Shown piece after piece: positions 9,761 to 22,375 of a stretch of 64,000 bases of DNA. The position numbers and the translations under genes were made by a program. The DNA comes from Nymphaea colorata. Lineage: Eukaryota > Streptophyta > Magnoliopsida > Nymphaeales > Nymphaeaceae. The number at the start of each line of letters is the position of its first letter. The stretch's first letter is position 1. The stretch is taken from NCBI RefSeq assembly GCF_008831285.2, contig NC_045143.1, positions 8,751,503 to 8,815,502 on the forward strand, given 5' to 3'. The notes under the pieces are model-generated. The model was given only the letters and a program-made list of their open reading frames with translations, ran no database searches and had not been told where the DNA came from.

Positions 9761-12059
9761 AAAGTACTGTATTCTTCTCAAGTTGAACCTCCAACTGCTC
9801 TCTCTCTCCCCCCTTTGGCATCACGATAGGTGTTTGTTGCATTCTGTAACAAGAACCCCAATGTGGTTACTGGCTCCCTATTGTTGTTTGATCTCAGGAG
9901 GGTGAGTTTCCTTGGCTTCTCCCAAACAGAAAAAAGACGCCTTCAAGGCCACCAAGTATTCTAAGTTTCTTAGTATCTTTCCAACCATGGTCACTGTTGT
10001 ATACTGACTTTCCATTTTTAAAGGATTTGGACTTCTAGAAAATAAAATACTTGAAATACAACCAATGGTGACATTTCCTCAGGCATAAATATTTTATTGT
10101 TTCATTAAACACCAAAGAGATCTTCTGGAACTACTAGTCTAAGCCATCAAACTATGAAAAAAATTGCGCCTCAAAAGTGTTCCTTCTCCACTCTCAGCTG
10201 GAATGGTTTTTCTGCAACGACCTTCTATAAAAATCTATTCAAGGGCCATCAAACGCTTTCTTAGTGATTTCGGTATGAAGTGGAATCCAATATTGATAAC
10301 ATTGAAGTTTCTGTGTCTCGGTCCTGAGATTTACATCCGTTGCTTTGAATTGCATAATTAACTACTCTGTTAGTTTTAAAAGTGAGTTAACCAAACGTAA
10401 ATCCAACCTATGGTAGCACCAGTGTGCTGTTGAAGTTGGGCATGTGGATAAATCGAATTTGAATTAATTATCGCTATACCATATGGGTTGTCCGGGTGTT
10501 GCTTAATTTTATCTTGAATTCTAATTGCAAGAATTACAAAACTATATGTGGACTTTTACATGTTATTGGATTCAAACGTCTATAAAAACCGGATATCAAT
10601 TGAATTTGCAAGAGAAAGCGTTGTACTATTTTCTTATTATATTATTCAAAGAATGTGAATTTTGATTTTTTTTTCAGATAAATTCAACCACTTGAACTGA
10701 CACTTAGATCGCATAGGCATCCGTACATGAAGTATTCCTTGAAGATGAACTTTCTCTCTCCTCTCTTTTTGCTTTCTCTCTATCCAAACACCTTTTTTTA
10801 ATCTTTCTCTCACTTAAAATCAGCTATATCCAAATAAAAAAAAAACTGTGTCCACTCCTGTCCTTTCTCTTTGTTTCTTTCCATCTAAACAAGGTGTAAA
10901 GGTGTTTTTGGTGGAAATTGAATCCTAGATCCAAGGTGATCTGTGATATGAGGAACTTAGATCGAAGGCTTAATCTCAAAACCAGCATTTGAGAATCTCT
11001 TGCATGTTTAGGCTTATGCAGACGAGAATTTTGTCAGGGTTCTCTCACAAGTAAAGTTTTTTTTTTCTTTTTTTGCAAGTTAACCTTATCATATTATGGA
11101 TATGATCTTAAGAATAGGTTGATGCAAAACATATATTAAGTTGATCATTTTTTAGAATTTAATAATGTTTTTATAATAAGAAAAAAATGAATATCTCACA
11201 TAACATCAACATTTTCATACTAGAAAAATCAACATTTTTTACAAAAACAACTTGAATCAAAAGCATCTTTTATATCAAATTAGTTTTTATAAATATATTA
11301 GGATGTTTATATTCTATTTTCTTTCTTCCAGATTTCCCCTTGATGGTAACCACCCGATAGACCTATCCTAAAAACAATAAAATACTAGAATTGTTTCTGT
11401 CACCAAACGTCCCTTTAATCTCAAAATCTTGACAACTAAATCTGGCACAACGAATGACCCGTCTTACCACTCAAACACACCTATACAGGAATGGGCTGCA
11501 TTATCTCCTCATATTTGACATTAAAAGTATAATTGCAGTTATTCTCATTAACTTTCACATTCAAACCCTTCGCTTCTAATATAAAAACCAAACACAATGC
11601 AAATATGGAACACTGAGAACGCGACCCTCAAAAAATAGCCATTTTGTAAAAATTAAAATATTGTTATAACTTGATTTTTTAATCACTTTTTGAAACGTGA
11701 TTTGTTTATTTGGGTGATATACAAAGTGGCTTTCTTATAAAAAAAATCTAGACGGGGTTCAAACTGTTTACTTTTTTTTTTTTGAAAAAAATAAACATGA
11801 CATATTGTTAAGGAATGAAAAATCAACCATATGGTAAGTCAATAAAACTTTGCACCTTCATTATTAAGACGAGATGTGAGAAAATTTCCAAATAAGAAGG
11901 TGTAGACATTTTATTTTAAAATAAAACGTAATCAAGATTCAAGAAGAAACTGCATTCTAAAGACCAAAAAAAAAAGGAAAAACTTTTTAAAACCCTTTTT
12001 TGCAAGTCTTAGAAACTATTTGGCAAAAGCTCGAAGCTTGGACCTCCTCGTAAGAGTGA
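9761..12059. other. intergenic, AT-rich
   Basis: No coding region is supported. The stretch contains repeat family B (about 11098-11325), listed separately, and many A or T runs. Confidence 0.5.
11098..11325 (+). repeat. repeat family B, copy 1
   Basis: It starts near 'ggatatgatcttaagaat' and runs through 'catatattaagttgatca', 'aataatgtttttataat', 'aacttgaatcaaa', 'ttagtttttataaa' to 'tttatattctattttct'. The same ordered strings occur at about 21768-21995 and 61030-61250. All three copies have the same orientation and about the same length (near 220-230 bases), so this is one dispersed family. No ORF is present. Confidence 0.65.
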
Positions 12060-12610
12060 GGAGCTACAAGTCTGCTGCTTTCTTTGCATAAACCCCTTTT
12101 CTAAACCCTCGTCCTACAGAGAGGCTTCTCTCCATTGACAAGCACCACCAGCCAGAGGGGAGAGCACCACCGGTGGTGGGGAAAGCACGAGCAGGTCCGG
12201 AGGGCTCAGCATCCAAACCGCAGGCTGTAGAGGAAAGGTAGGCCGGAGAACGAACATAAGAAGACGAAGCACAGGTCTCGAACGTTATGGTAGGCGGACG
12301 GATACAGAAGGGAGGTCTCACGGGGCCGTTAACGGACACAGGATAACATGAAAAATACTTGTTTGGACTTCTAAGTGACTCGAAGAGAAAATGCAGAAGC
12401 GGGAAAAGCAAAAGAAGGTTGGCGCAAGAGCCGTGCTGTTTGATTTTGGGCTGCTTGAAGGATCGTAAATCACGATGAATTCCTCGGTGACTGCCACAGG
12501 TGGCGGAGAGGTTCAGCGATTAAAGAGTGCCCAGTGATCGCAACGGTACCTTAACCCAATTGGGTTCTCAATATACAAGGCGTTCTGGTGTTGAAGGTAT
12601 GCTGATGTTG
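12060..12610 (+). promoter_or_regulatory. GC-rich 5' region, probably the start of the PPR gene
   Basis: A GC-rich island follows AT-rich DNA and ends in a plausible donor (GTTGAAG/gtatgc, about 12596). No ATG-initiated frame reaches the PPR exon, but an open stretch just before the donor reads NGTLTQLGSQYTRRSGVE, Arg/Ser-rich like an organelle transit peptide. A stop lies upstream in that frame, so either this is 5' UTR or the exon structure is not what I can see. A minus-strand ORF of 115 codons over the same island is judged a shadow. Confidence 0.35.
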
Positions 12611-13270
12611 TTGCCCAAAAGCTGTTTGGTAAATTGTCTGGAAGAATTCTTTTGAGTATGCTTCTTTTTCTTTAGACATAGAGACTGAAATCTCTGACTT
12701 CAGAACAGAAGCAACCAAAGGTGGGTTCTGTAGATTGTGGCATGCATGCTGTTAATCGATAATCAATAAGAGAAGTTTCAGAATTTTAGAATGTAAGTGA
12801 ACTCTATATCGTAGCCTGATGTGACCTCCTTAGGAATGTGATTTTAACGATTTTGTTCTAGGTCTTATTCACGGATACAGTATAAAAGTTTGAGGTAAAA
12901 AAGAGGCCTAGCATGTACTAAAATCCAAATTCTAGAGTTCCCTGATTTTACGGTTTTACTCCAATTCAATACTAGCTAGTAGCGTCTTCCACATGATGTT
13001 TTACAATTTTTACAGTTTTTACTCCAATTCAATACGTTAATCTCAGGTCACCTATGGACTGACACGAATGTTTATAAGCTGCCTTCATCTCTAGCTGTTG
13101 CCCTATCTGAACGATCATTTAGAACTCTTTCTATCCATTAGGAAACCTCATGTCATACTGAACCTGTGTGTGAATGTCCTACTTTTCTTTTTCAATCATG
13201 TACAATCGTTTTCTCATGATGCATTTCTTGTTTCTGGCGTTGCGATAATTTGGACTTTTTTTCTGAGACA

Positions 13271-13329
13271 GGTATCCATCATTGGTGATGGAAAATTAGG
13301 GGTGCTTCCTGCTCAGCTATGCGTTTTTG
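13271..13329 (+). other. orphan exon-like segment with a GDGKLG Rossmann-type motif
   Basis: Between 'tgagacag' and the consensus donor 'gtaagt' lies a short open stretch reading VSIIGDGKLGVLPAQLCVF. This resembles the coenzyme-binding strand-turn-helix of zinc-type (MDR) dehydrogenases, where 'GDGKLG' marks the nucleotide-binding loop. No other part of such an enzyme is visible nearby, so it could be a leftover of a lost gene, an alternative 5' exon of the PPR transcript, or chance. A second exon-like stretch follows at about 13438-13530. Confidence 0.25.
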
Positions 13330-14111
13330 TAAGTTTTCCTTTTGGCCATATAAATAAATGCACTCAGAGTCACTCATAAAACTAAAGTGTACTTTTTACT
13401 TGGTACTAAACTTTATTTCTGTATACTTCTTTACAGGGCCGACCTTATTTAAGGGCAAAACATGCTTTAAGGACGTCATTTGTGGAACATACTCTCTTAA
13501 AAAGTTGTTGGGTCTCTCAACGGTTAGACTGGTTACTATCTATTCCTTCTCTTACTTCTTCCTTATGACGTGATGACACTGCTGTTTAGTGTTTTGCACT
13601 TCCATTCTCAGATAGCTGAGGGGCTTTTTATGCTCCTTTGTTGCGATAGTAGCTTGGAGCTTGATATTTTAGTTCCCTTATGAGCGCCCTAGGATCTGGG
13701 ACTTTTGTCTGCCAACAGTTAGCTTTACCCTGTAGATTATAGTTAAAATCCACCGCCTGTTGTGAGGTGGTTGCTGCTTTGTTTTTCATTTTCATGTACA
13801 CCTTTTAGTTGGTTTAAGATAATGCTACTCATAGTATTTTCCATGTTGAAATTATTCCCATTTGTTTATAATTTGATCATGCTAACGTCTTTGCACTGAG
13901 ATATAATTTGATATTTTTACATGTTGATGGTTTAACGTTTGAAATCAGAGTATCTACATCAGTGATCAATGTCTCTTTGCCATATCTGAATCATGAGATC
14001 TGGCTTTTAAGAATTTTATTTGTTACACTTATGATTTGGGTCCTTTGGCTTAAAATGCTTTCAAGTAACTAGTAATATTGAAAATTGAATCTTCATGTTT
14101 AACTATTGCAG

Positions 14112-15170
14112 AACTCAATTCCACATGTGAGGTTTGAGTTTCGTCAAGTTTTCTTTTTGACCGCTGTTTTATACAACTCAGTGCCTGATGGTGAGCATGG
14201 ATCAGTATCACCAAAAGCTTCTGCCTGTCAACAAGACTCACAAGAGAAGGTGACTGTACAAATACCCTCAGCAAATGAAGGAGATCCAGTTTCTATACAG
14301 AGTCAGTGCATGCTTCATATTAAGGAGCTCTTGAAGGCAGGCAGGTTGTTAGATGCTATTGAGTTTTGCAGAAATCTCTGTCGTAAACAAATTAGTATAA
14401 GCTTGACCACATACAATCTCCTGTTAATGGCAGCTGCACGAGCAAATGATTTTGTTCTTTCATCTCTCATCTTCAGAGAATTGTTAAATTGCCACTATCC
14501 TGATTCAACATCATACTCTGCCCTTGCAAAATCTTTTTTGCATGTAAAAGATGCAGAAACAATTCGCAGTTTTGGTAGAGATTTTTGTGAACTGACATTC
14601 TCTGGAGGTGCCACTGTCATGAACAGAATCATACTTGGATTTGCTGAAACAGGGCAGGCTGAGAAAGCACTGCAGATTTTCGAGGACATGAAATATCCAG
14701 ATTCAAAATGCAGTCCTGATAAAATTACATACAACACCATCCTAGCAATATTGGGAAAATCTGGTCGGATGCAGAAAATGCAAGATGAGTTTGATTCAAT
14801 GAAGGAATGTGGCCTTGTTCCTGATATCATTACTTATAATACCTTGGTCAATAGCTTTCGTAAACAGGGAAGATTAGATTCGTGCCATGTCCTTGTGAGA
14901 GAAATGATTGAAAGAGGAATAGAGCCTGATCTGCTTACATTCACTGCACTAATTGATGGTTTTGGTCGGCTTGGACATGTGGAGAAGGCACTGGAGCTTT
15001 TTTATGAGATGAAACGCCGGGGTATCCGCCTCTCCATTTATGTGTATAGGTCACTGATAAGTGTGCTAAAAAAGTCTGGGAATTTGCAGATGGCAGAGAA
15101 AATATTGGAAGAAATGAACGCAGCCGGACCAAATCTTGTAACCTCAAAAGACTTCAAGCGAAACAACTAG
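14112..15170 (+). CDS. P-class pentatricopeptide repeat protein, last coding exon (5' part unresolved)
   Basis: A long open exon starts after the acceptor 'attgcag' and ends at TAG 15168-15170, giving about 352 codons. From roughly residue 65 of this exon it is made of degenerate 35-residue helix-turn-helix PPR units. Typical unit starts include TYNLLLMAAARANDF, TYNTILAILGKSGRM, TYNTLVNSFRKQGRL, TFTALIDGFGRLGHV and VYRSLISVLKKSGNL, with proline or aspartate at the usual linker sites (CSPDKI, LVPDII, IEPDLL). There are no E, DYW or SMR tails, so it is a P-class protein. Such proteins bind single RNAs in mitochondria or plastids. The first in-frame Met in the exon is at 14310, inside the repeats, so the real start and transit peptide must lie in upstream exons, probably within 12.0-13.6 kb. 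The specific orthologue is not claimed. Confidence 0.85.
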   Translation, partial: NSIPHVRFEFRQVFFLTAVLYNSVPDGEHGSVSPKASACQQDSQEKVTVQIPSANEGDPVSIQSQCMLHIKELLKAGRLLDAIEFCRNLCRKQISISLTTYNLLLMAAARANDFVLSSLIFRELLNCHYPDSTSYSALAKSFLHVKDAETIRSFGRDFCELTFSGGATVMNRIILGFAETGQAEKALQIFEDMKYPDSKCSPDKITYNTILAILGKSGRMQKMQDEFDSMKECGLVPDIITYNTLVNSFRKQGRLDSCHVLVREMIERGIEPDLLTFTALIDGFGRLGHVEKALELFYEMKRRGIRLSIYVYRSLISVLKKSGNLQMAEKILEEMNAAGPNLVTSKDFKRNN

Positions 15171-18130
15171 GTGGTCTTGGAGGTGATTCTTGTGGCGTAA
15201 TAACTTGCGGGTGCAAATATCAATTTTTTGTCTATGATTTTTTGGTGGATCACATGCAAAATGTCTTGATGCTGGAATCCTAAAGTGCTAGTTACCAGAT
15301 GCAGATTTATGTGATGCGTAGATGGCAGCTTTTCAGTTTAATGAATCAGCCTTCTTATCAGAGGGATCAAGATAAATTCAGAATGGGCTCAACTGTTCAT
15401 ATATGTTGAGATTTATCTTTTATGCTCTTTGATCAACTTTTGTGGTGGAAAAGCCATTGCCTCACAATTTATGAAGATGGGAGATAATTTGGAAACTGTC
15501 TAGGAGAATGCACGGGACACTCGATTTTAGCATTTGATCTAATCAATTTTAGCCTGGTTTTAGCACTTGGTTATTTTAAGATGCAGGCAGAGGCTGATTC
15601 GGTATAGATGACTCTGCATCTTCATGGTAAGGGATTCGTTGTTGGTTTTGATATTTACCCTTACTGCTGTTTTGGGGCCAAGTGTACCAATAACATCTTT
15701 TTTAGCCAAGTAAAATGGGGCAATTGAGCTCCTGCAGTCGCCATTTTATAAGCACTTGTCCAGTGTTCAAACTTCAAAGAGAGAACGAAATGTAAGCAGG
15801 AAAGAACATCACCTTCCGGTGAAAGGGAAGAACATTATCTTGCTGTCATGAAGGTAAAGAGAACAGAGGCTTCAACTATTTCGTGGTAGCATTAGCTAGG
15901 GCGCGGGGCCTCCGATAGCGTTGGCACCAGAGGTCCAGATTCCCTGTGTTGTATGCTTTTTTTTATATCTGTGTAAGAACAAACACGTAATCAGGAAAAG
16001 TTTTGACCATCGTTTCGTGCAGGATACGAAGTGAAAAGTTATTCTTGTGGTGCCTTGTTATCAAAACTTAACTTACACTTGGAATTTCCTTAAACAAAAT
16101 TCAACTCTTAAATCAACTCCATAACAACTAATAAGCCTGTTAAATCTTTGCAAGATCCTGTATGCATGTAATAATTTCTGGAGTCAAAAAAATTTATGAT
16201 CTTATAGTTTACCCATGAAATTAAAAAAACTGAAAGGTCAGTTCGTCGTAGAAAAATAGACAACTGCAAATAAAGCTGCTAACCAATCAAACAAACCTGA
16301 CAGGAATTCCACATTTGAGTCTTTTTTTAATACAGCCTACTTGAACTTCAACTCTGTAAACCAATCCATCATATATTTGGCAGCTAGGCTGCAGCAATTG
16401 ATTACTGACTGAATGGAGGCAACAATTTTAACTCCATATACATTAGTTACAAGTAAATTTCATACTGACATTCGGTTATGTAAAATGAAAAAAAAAGTTA
16501 CGATGGAGCTGATGGAAGTAACAAATTGATAATGCTTCTCTAATATCAACCTTCTATTTTCAAATTCAACCTCCAAATCAATCCACAATTTTGCCAATCA
16601 AAATGAATCATCCCATGGCAGGATATTAGCTATGCTGCTGTCCACCTGTGAAACTTGGTTTGGCCCAAGTACAACTTTACTGGAGCATGGCAAGCATTAA
16701 GAAGACTTCAATTCTGACGTGCTCAATCAGAAACAATATGGTTCCTAGAGGATAATATCCATAAACGATGCTACCCATCAGCAACAAACAGTATTAAGAG
16801 GACATGGTAAACCCCCGAAGAAAAACTTTGACATCTAGCAGGCTGTCTGTCTAAAGGTCTACAAAATGATACTTTCTCTGGCCATTCTGCTAGAAAAAAA
16901 ATTTCCATTTTCATTTTTCCAGGTGAAATTTAAGGAAGAAGTAAGAAAAAACGTACTTCTGTAATTATCAGCGCATACGTCCACTAGTATAAGGACATTG
17001 CAACTATCCTTTCATATATATTCTTTAGTGCAGACTTCAAGTTGAAATTTTATCATGTACTCTACTGTGTTTCCCTTGAGCATGTGTGACAGTTTATATA
17101 CTTCTGCGCTTAAATGGTCTAGAAACTTCAACAAGATGTGTTAGGAGACGCATAGAAATTGTTCAGCCATGTCGAACCATAAGAACTTCATACAATATTA
17201 TTACAAATACTCCCAAAAACTCAGAAGGCACTCCTTTGAAAGATTAAATATGTACAACGATTTGTGGATAACAGCACATAATTATAAAATATTTACTCTG
17301 TAAGTATAAAGAAAAAGATAGAAGCTACTTCTTACATCAGTAACAACTCTAGTATAGTGCATGACCACCTCCTCATTATGAGCTCCACCATATTCTATGG
17401 TTCCCAAGTCTCTAACCTTAGAGCTGGGAGTATATGAGATGAAATTAGATATCTGAAACTATATACTAGTTAAAGAGATCTCTTGATTATTACTCTTTCC
17501 GGTTTTTCTCTCTTTACATGTTCAGGGTTTTGTTAATATATCCTGCAGCCATGTTTTTCTTTTTCTTAAGGATATTTTCAAACTAACATATCTAGTAGAG
17601 GAGTTTTGTACCTTATGTTATAATTAACATAATAGTGCTTTTTATGCCTTAGATTGTCATTAACTCTGGAATTGTTAACGTCGTGTTTTCAGTCATGCTT
17701 GTTTATTAGGCTGACTTTCTAATAGGGTGATTTTGTTTCAACTATACTTGTTTTGTTACTTTTCTATGCCTTTGGATGATTTGAGATTATGTACATTACT
17801 GATTGCTGTTTGATGGTTAATTTTTTATCGTAATTCGAAGGTTGCTTTTTAGCTTTCATTAATTTTTTAAATAATTTTAAACTTTTCATTATTTTAGTTT
17901 TTCTGACCTTTCTTAATTCTTATACATTTAAAATGCATTTTTAACAGAATTGATTCAATAATAAGGGGAAAAAAGCATAAATTATATTTATATTACTGTA
18001 TGCTACCAGTTTAGATATATAAATGTTCAGAAGTTTCCCTGTTTTTATCTCATTAGGATTTGAAATGAAAAACCCTTTTATTTTATTTTTTACCGAAATA
18101 AAATATAGAAATATGCTAGACAAGTTTTCC
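15171..18130. other. intergenic
   Basis: This holds the 3' UTR of the PPR gene (first few hundred bases) and then AT-rich DNA. I see no supported gene, RNA gene or intact transposon. The last part (about 18130-18358) turns GC-rich and is the promoter and 5' leader of the TIM-family gene. Confidence 0.5.
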
Positions 18131-18358
18131 GTTTTCGGATCCGGTCGGGCCTCAGGCGCTCCCATTCGCGCGCTACCCGTCCGCTACCTTCACGGCCGCC
18201 TCCTCTTCGACTAGTTTTCCGGCGTCCTCCGATGCCCATCGACGATCAGCGATTCTGAACGTTGGCAGACGTTGCCGGAAGGCTATATTTTATGATCGTG
18301 GGTTTGCCGAGCGTGGGAAGTGGTTATTCAGTCCTGAAGAGGGTTGGTTTCTTTTAAA

Positions 18359-21300
18359 ATGGAGAAGAAGGCCGACGACGGTGGTTCTCCTCAGAACGAG
18401 AAAGAGGAGAGCTCCAGCGGCGTCCTTCCAGAATCCTTTGTTCACCCACGGGTACGCTCCAATGGACTTGCTTGACTACTATTTCTGGGATTGATCTGTT
18501 TGTGTTCGTGGGAAAACGAATCCCTGTTTGGTTTAATTGCCTTTACTTGGGAAAATTAGATGAATAGCCAAATAGGTTGGGTTTTTATCATCTAAAGTTG
18601 AAATTTCGATATTTTTGGGTTTACTTAATGGAAGAATATTCAGCATTCATTGATTCATTCTGAGAAAAAAAAATTTCTTGCATGTAATTGTACATAAATG
18701 CGGCAGAAATGACGTTAAATGTACTAACTGGTCCGAATTCAAGACGAAAGTGGTTTGCTCCATCTGAACTGTAAATGTGCCCAAGAGATGTAGTTAAAGT
18801 GAATTCGACTTTCATGGAACATGTTTTTTGTTTCTTTCGGGTCAAATAACAGCTTTCTTGCCTTCATCTCTTTGGTGAGTGTGGTTCTGGATATCAGGTG
18901 GTTCGTTTGTGTTCATATAGTGGGTTGTTTCTTTTCGTTTCGTTTTTTTTATCTTTATTTTTAACAAGTTCCTCTTATCTTTCTGGTTCAGTTGCTGCCC
19001 TTATTTTCCTGTAAGAGATTCATCTAACTTTGCTTGAAATCATACTCAGGGAACAGTAGGAATGGTGAATTGGGGTACAGCTACCGTAGTTGGAGTGTTT
19101 GCTGGATTGCTATATGGAGGTAGCAGGGAAGCAGTTGCATCTGTTGTGAGTATACTCTGAAATCATGTTTAAGAATTTTGTTTATGAAGGCATATATATG
19201 CCTAGATTTTTCTTTCAGTAACGATGAATTCTTTTAGTGCTAGTCTTCAACTGGCTGTTTGCATGCTTTATCTTCTGATGGCTGATTGCTGGAATCAGCT
19301 TGGAGACGCATGTTATCAGGATGGCTGTTATGTTGCACACTGGTGGCCTCTGCATAGTGTATCTATAGAAAGGACCATACACCATCGATAGCAAATCCAC
19401 CCTTGGCATTTAGTTGCATGCTTTAGTATAACTAGAATGGTAAAACTTAGCAAATTATGTCAGATCAACCAGAAATCATCTGGATGTATCGTCAAAACAG
19501 TGGAAAAGGGTGTAAATATGAACATCTTGTTAACTGTTTCTTGTAGTATCTACTAACCATCCCCGATATTTTCTGGCATTATATTATTTGTTGTCATTGT
19601 CCTGGTTGTCCTTTTGCATATAGTGGACAAATTTGAAACTGGAAATATCAGGGCAGTATGATGATGCATGCACCAAATACCACATAATTCTTTTCTGTGC
19701 ATGTTCAACCAATGTAAATTATTGCATGTTCAACCAATGTAAATTATTCCATCGCTTGATTATATTATTGATTGTTATAACCTGAACTTCATTTTATTTT
19801 TCTGAACCAGTCAGCCTTTTTATTTCATTGTGGCTTATGCATGGCTGTGGAATTCCTATTTCAGAGTAAAGATGCGGAAGTGACACTGAAACTTGGGAGC
19901 ACATCAGATAAGCGAGAGCAATACAGACTCATGAGGGATGCAATGGAGAAAAGGTTTATTCGAGTGACACGTGGCTCCATTGTTGGTGGTGTTCGTCTTG
20001 GGATGTTCACAGCTAGCTTTTACGGCTTGCAGAATCTCCTTGCAGAACAACGAGGAGTGCATGATGTTCTAAATGTAGTTGGAGCTGGTTCTGCCACGGC
20101 TGCAGCCTTTGGCCTTATATGTACACAATCTGAACTTTTTCTCTAGAAACATACCTAGTTTGCTTTTGAAGCATTCTGTTAAACTGGTGGTATTATCCTG
20201 CTGAAGGATTTTGAATCTTTTAATGAGTCTGCTGCTTAATCCATCAGTGGTAAAACTGTGGGGCCTGGAGAAGAATGGTTGGGTTGTTAATCAAGTGCGG
20301 CATGTCTTTTATTTGGTCAAATATCTATTTGGTCCAGTAGCTTTAGCATTGCCAATGGTTGATGTCTTCGTTTTTGGTTCAAGCTACTGGATTTTTTATA
20401 TGCAACGTAAATTTCTAGCAGTGTAAAGTTGGTATTTGTCATGTTGAATATGTTGCTAATCATTTTCATCTATTTGCAGTGCCTGGTTCCCTTGCATGGC
20501 GTGCTAGGAATGTTTTACTTGGTTCAGTGCTGGGGGCGGTTTTTGGCTTTCCACTTGGTAATCTGTTTCAAAATAATCTTAATCTGCCTAAATACCATTT
20601 TTTTTAGAAGTTGTTTATATAATACCTCAAAGTGGGCTAGGTGGTTTTAATTAGATGATCATGTGATTTCTCTACAAGTTATATTTTCTTGACCAAATGC
20701 TAACTGCATGTTAGAAATGTGACATAAAATTTCAAATGCCATACTGTTAGAACAGATAAAGTAATGCATGTTCCCTTGAACTGGTGCTACTTTTGCTAAT
20801 TTTCAACTCTACAACTGTAGCCTAGATTCTTCCCTTTTACTTAGTATTGAAGCAGTTTGCCTACCTTTCAGCTTGGAATTCATAACTTAATGGAAGTTTA
20901 GTACTAGTAATGAGTCTTAACTTGCATAGTTGCATATGTGGGAGTGAACTAACTTGGCTATGGATGCAGGTTCTGCGTTACAATAAACCAGCTTTTCAAA
21001 GTGGAAGTTTCTCTTTAAATAGAATAAATTCATTGGGTTTAAACATTGAGATCATTAAGGACGACAACCCACAAGCCTATTCCTGATACGTATTTTCACT
21101 GGGATTATTCAAAAAAGCCTAAAAACATAGTACAAGTCAATTGTCATTCATGCCTATAGACAAGCCGGTCAATTTGAGGTGAATGTATGCCACTCCTCCA
21201 TAGAATTATGGTGTAGGACAACTGACCAAATGTTCTTCTATATGAAATTCATTTTCAAGTCGGTTGGCAGAAATGTTTTTATGAAGCCTTGGGACCAAAT

Positions 21301-21434
21301 TTTGGACAGGTTGGGCTCATTTGAAGTTGGTTGAGAAGGCAAACGAGGAGATCGTAGCTGCAGCTGAACAGGGCAAGACGAAGGGTGGAATTACTGCAGC
21401 CATCGAGAGACTTGAAAGTAACTTGAACAAATGA
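18359..21434 (+). CDS. Tim17/Tim22/Tim23-family protein, TIMMDC1-like
   Basis: Five coding exons: 18359-18451, 19050-19145, 19865-20120, 20480-20557 and 21310-21434. All introns are GT-AG, the phases close exactly, and the product is 215 aa. The short acidic N-terminus (MEKKADDGG) precedes a glycine-rich first membrane segment (WGTATVVGVFAGLLYGG). A charged linker ending in RFIRVTRGSIVGGVRLGMF follows, as in the Tim17/22/23 fold. Two more membrane segments (about residues 120-150 and 160-180, the latter GSVLGAVFGFPLGW) and an amphipathic C-terminal tail complete it. The order and spacing match animal TIMMDC1, an assembly factor for the membrane arm of mitochondrial complex I; plant members are poorly characterised. 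The inner-membrane location and assembly role are inferred from the family. The gene converges on the GBP gene downstream. Confidence 0.88.
19699..19748. repeat. 25-bp tandem duplication in intron 2 of the TIM-family gene
   Basis: Two adjacent copies of 'gcatgttcaaccaatg' plus 'taaattatt' occur, at 19699-19723 and 19724-19748. They are identical and so recent. They are intronic and about 115 bases upstream of the exon 3 acceptor. Confidence 0.9.
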
Positions 21435-21718
21435 CTGCCAGGACAGATGACTGCCTTCTTCTATAAGAAAAAAAAGAGCTTTCTTTTCTTTCTTCCGTTA
21501 ATCGTGCTGCAGTTCTCTATTTGGTGTAACTTCGAATTCATGGATGCAGTGTATGGTTTCACATTTTGAGGCTTTCCAATTGGTTAATAATCTACTGCAC
21601 TGCAAGTTTTTTAGACTGCTCTCAATCTTATATATACTTGATGATCCAGACTCTAACATGGCCCATGTCCAGTTGTTGCAGCCAAATATCAACTCCCCCA
21701 ACGAGTAATGACCACTTG

Positions 21719-21995
21719 TTTATATATATATATATATATATATAGGTGTGTGAGTGTGTGTGTGTGTGATCTTATGAATGTTATGATAAGGAACACATAT
21801 TAAGTTAATCATTTTTTAATCTAATAATGTTTTTATAGCAATAGAAAAATGAACAGCTCTTGTAATATTAAAATTTTACAAGTAGAAAAACTAATATTTT
21901 TTGTAAAAAACAACTTGAACCAAGACTTTTTTTATGTTAATTCAGTGTTTATAAACAATCTACAATGTTCATATTTTGTTTAAAATATACTTTTA
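21719..21995. repeat. (TA)n/(GT)n microsatellite followed by repeat family B copy 2
   Basis: A (TA)n tract at about 21720-21744 runs into (GT)n at about 21745-21768. Immediately after, family B starts ('gatcttatgaatg', 'acatattaagttaatc', 'aataatgtttttatag', 'aacttgaacca', 'agtgtttataaa', 'ttcatattttgtttaaaa'). It lies in the 3' flank of the TIM-family gene. Confidence 0.6.
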
Positions 21996-22276
21996 CAAGA
22001 ATTTATGAGGTCTGATATAGGTGAATGTGATGTGTGTGTGTGTCTTATTTGTGTGTGTGTGTGTAGGAAAAGTCCATGGTGCCAGATGTAGATAGTTGCC
22101 AAATAATTAAAACTTAAAAATTTGTTGCTAAATGTACCATAAACCGTCCCTAAAGCCACCACATATCATCACCACATCATAAACTATTGTGAATACTAAA
22201 ATTGTCTTTTTTTGTGTGACAATTTTTAACTTGTAGTCATCCCACAACATCAGACATTTGGCAGCAACATTGAACT

Positions 22277-22279
22277 ATC

Positions 22280-22369
<90 letters not shown>
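22277..22369. repeat. compound (TC)n-(TA)n microsatellite
   Basis: A (TC)n tract of about 58 bases with one interruption runs directly into a (TA)n tract of about 33 bases. It lies in the intergenic space between the convergent TIM-family and GBP genes; the rest of 21996-23700 holds no recognised feature apart from the GBP 3' UTR. Confidence 0.9.

Positions 22370-22375
<6 letters not shown>

Noticed and set aside
12064-12411. 115-codon minus-strand ORF
   Set aside because: It lies over a GC-rich island where stop codons are rare, has no domain, and sits antisense to the likely PPR 5' region.
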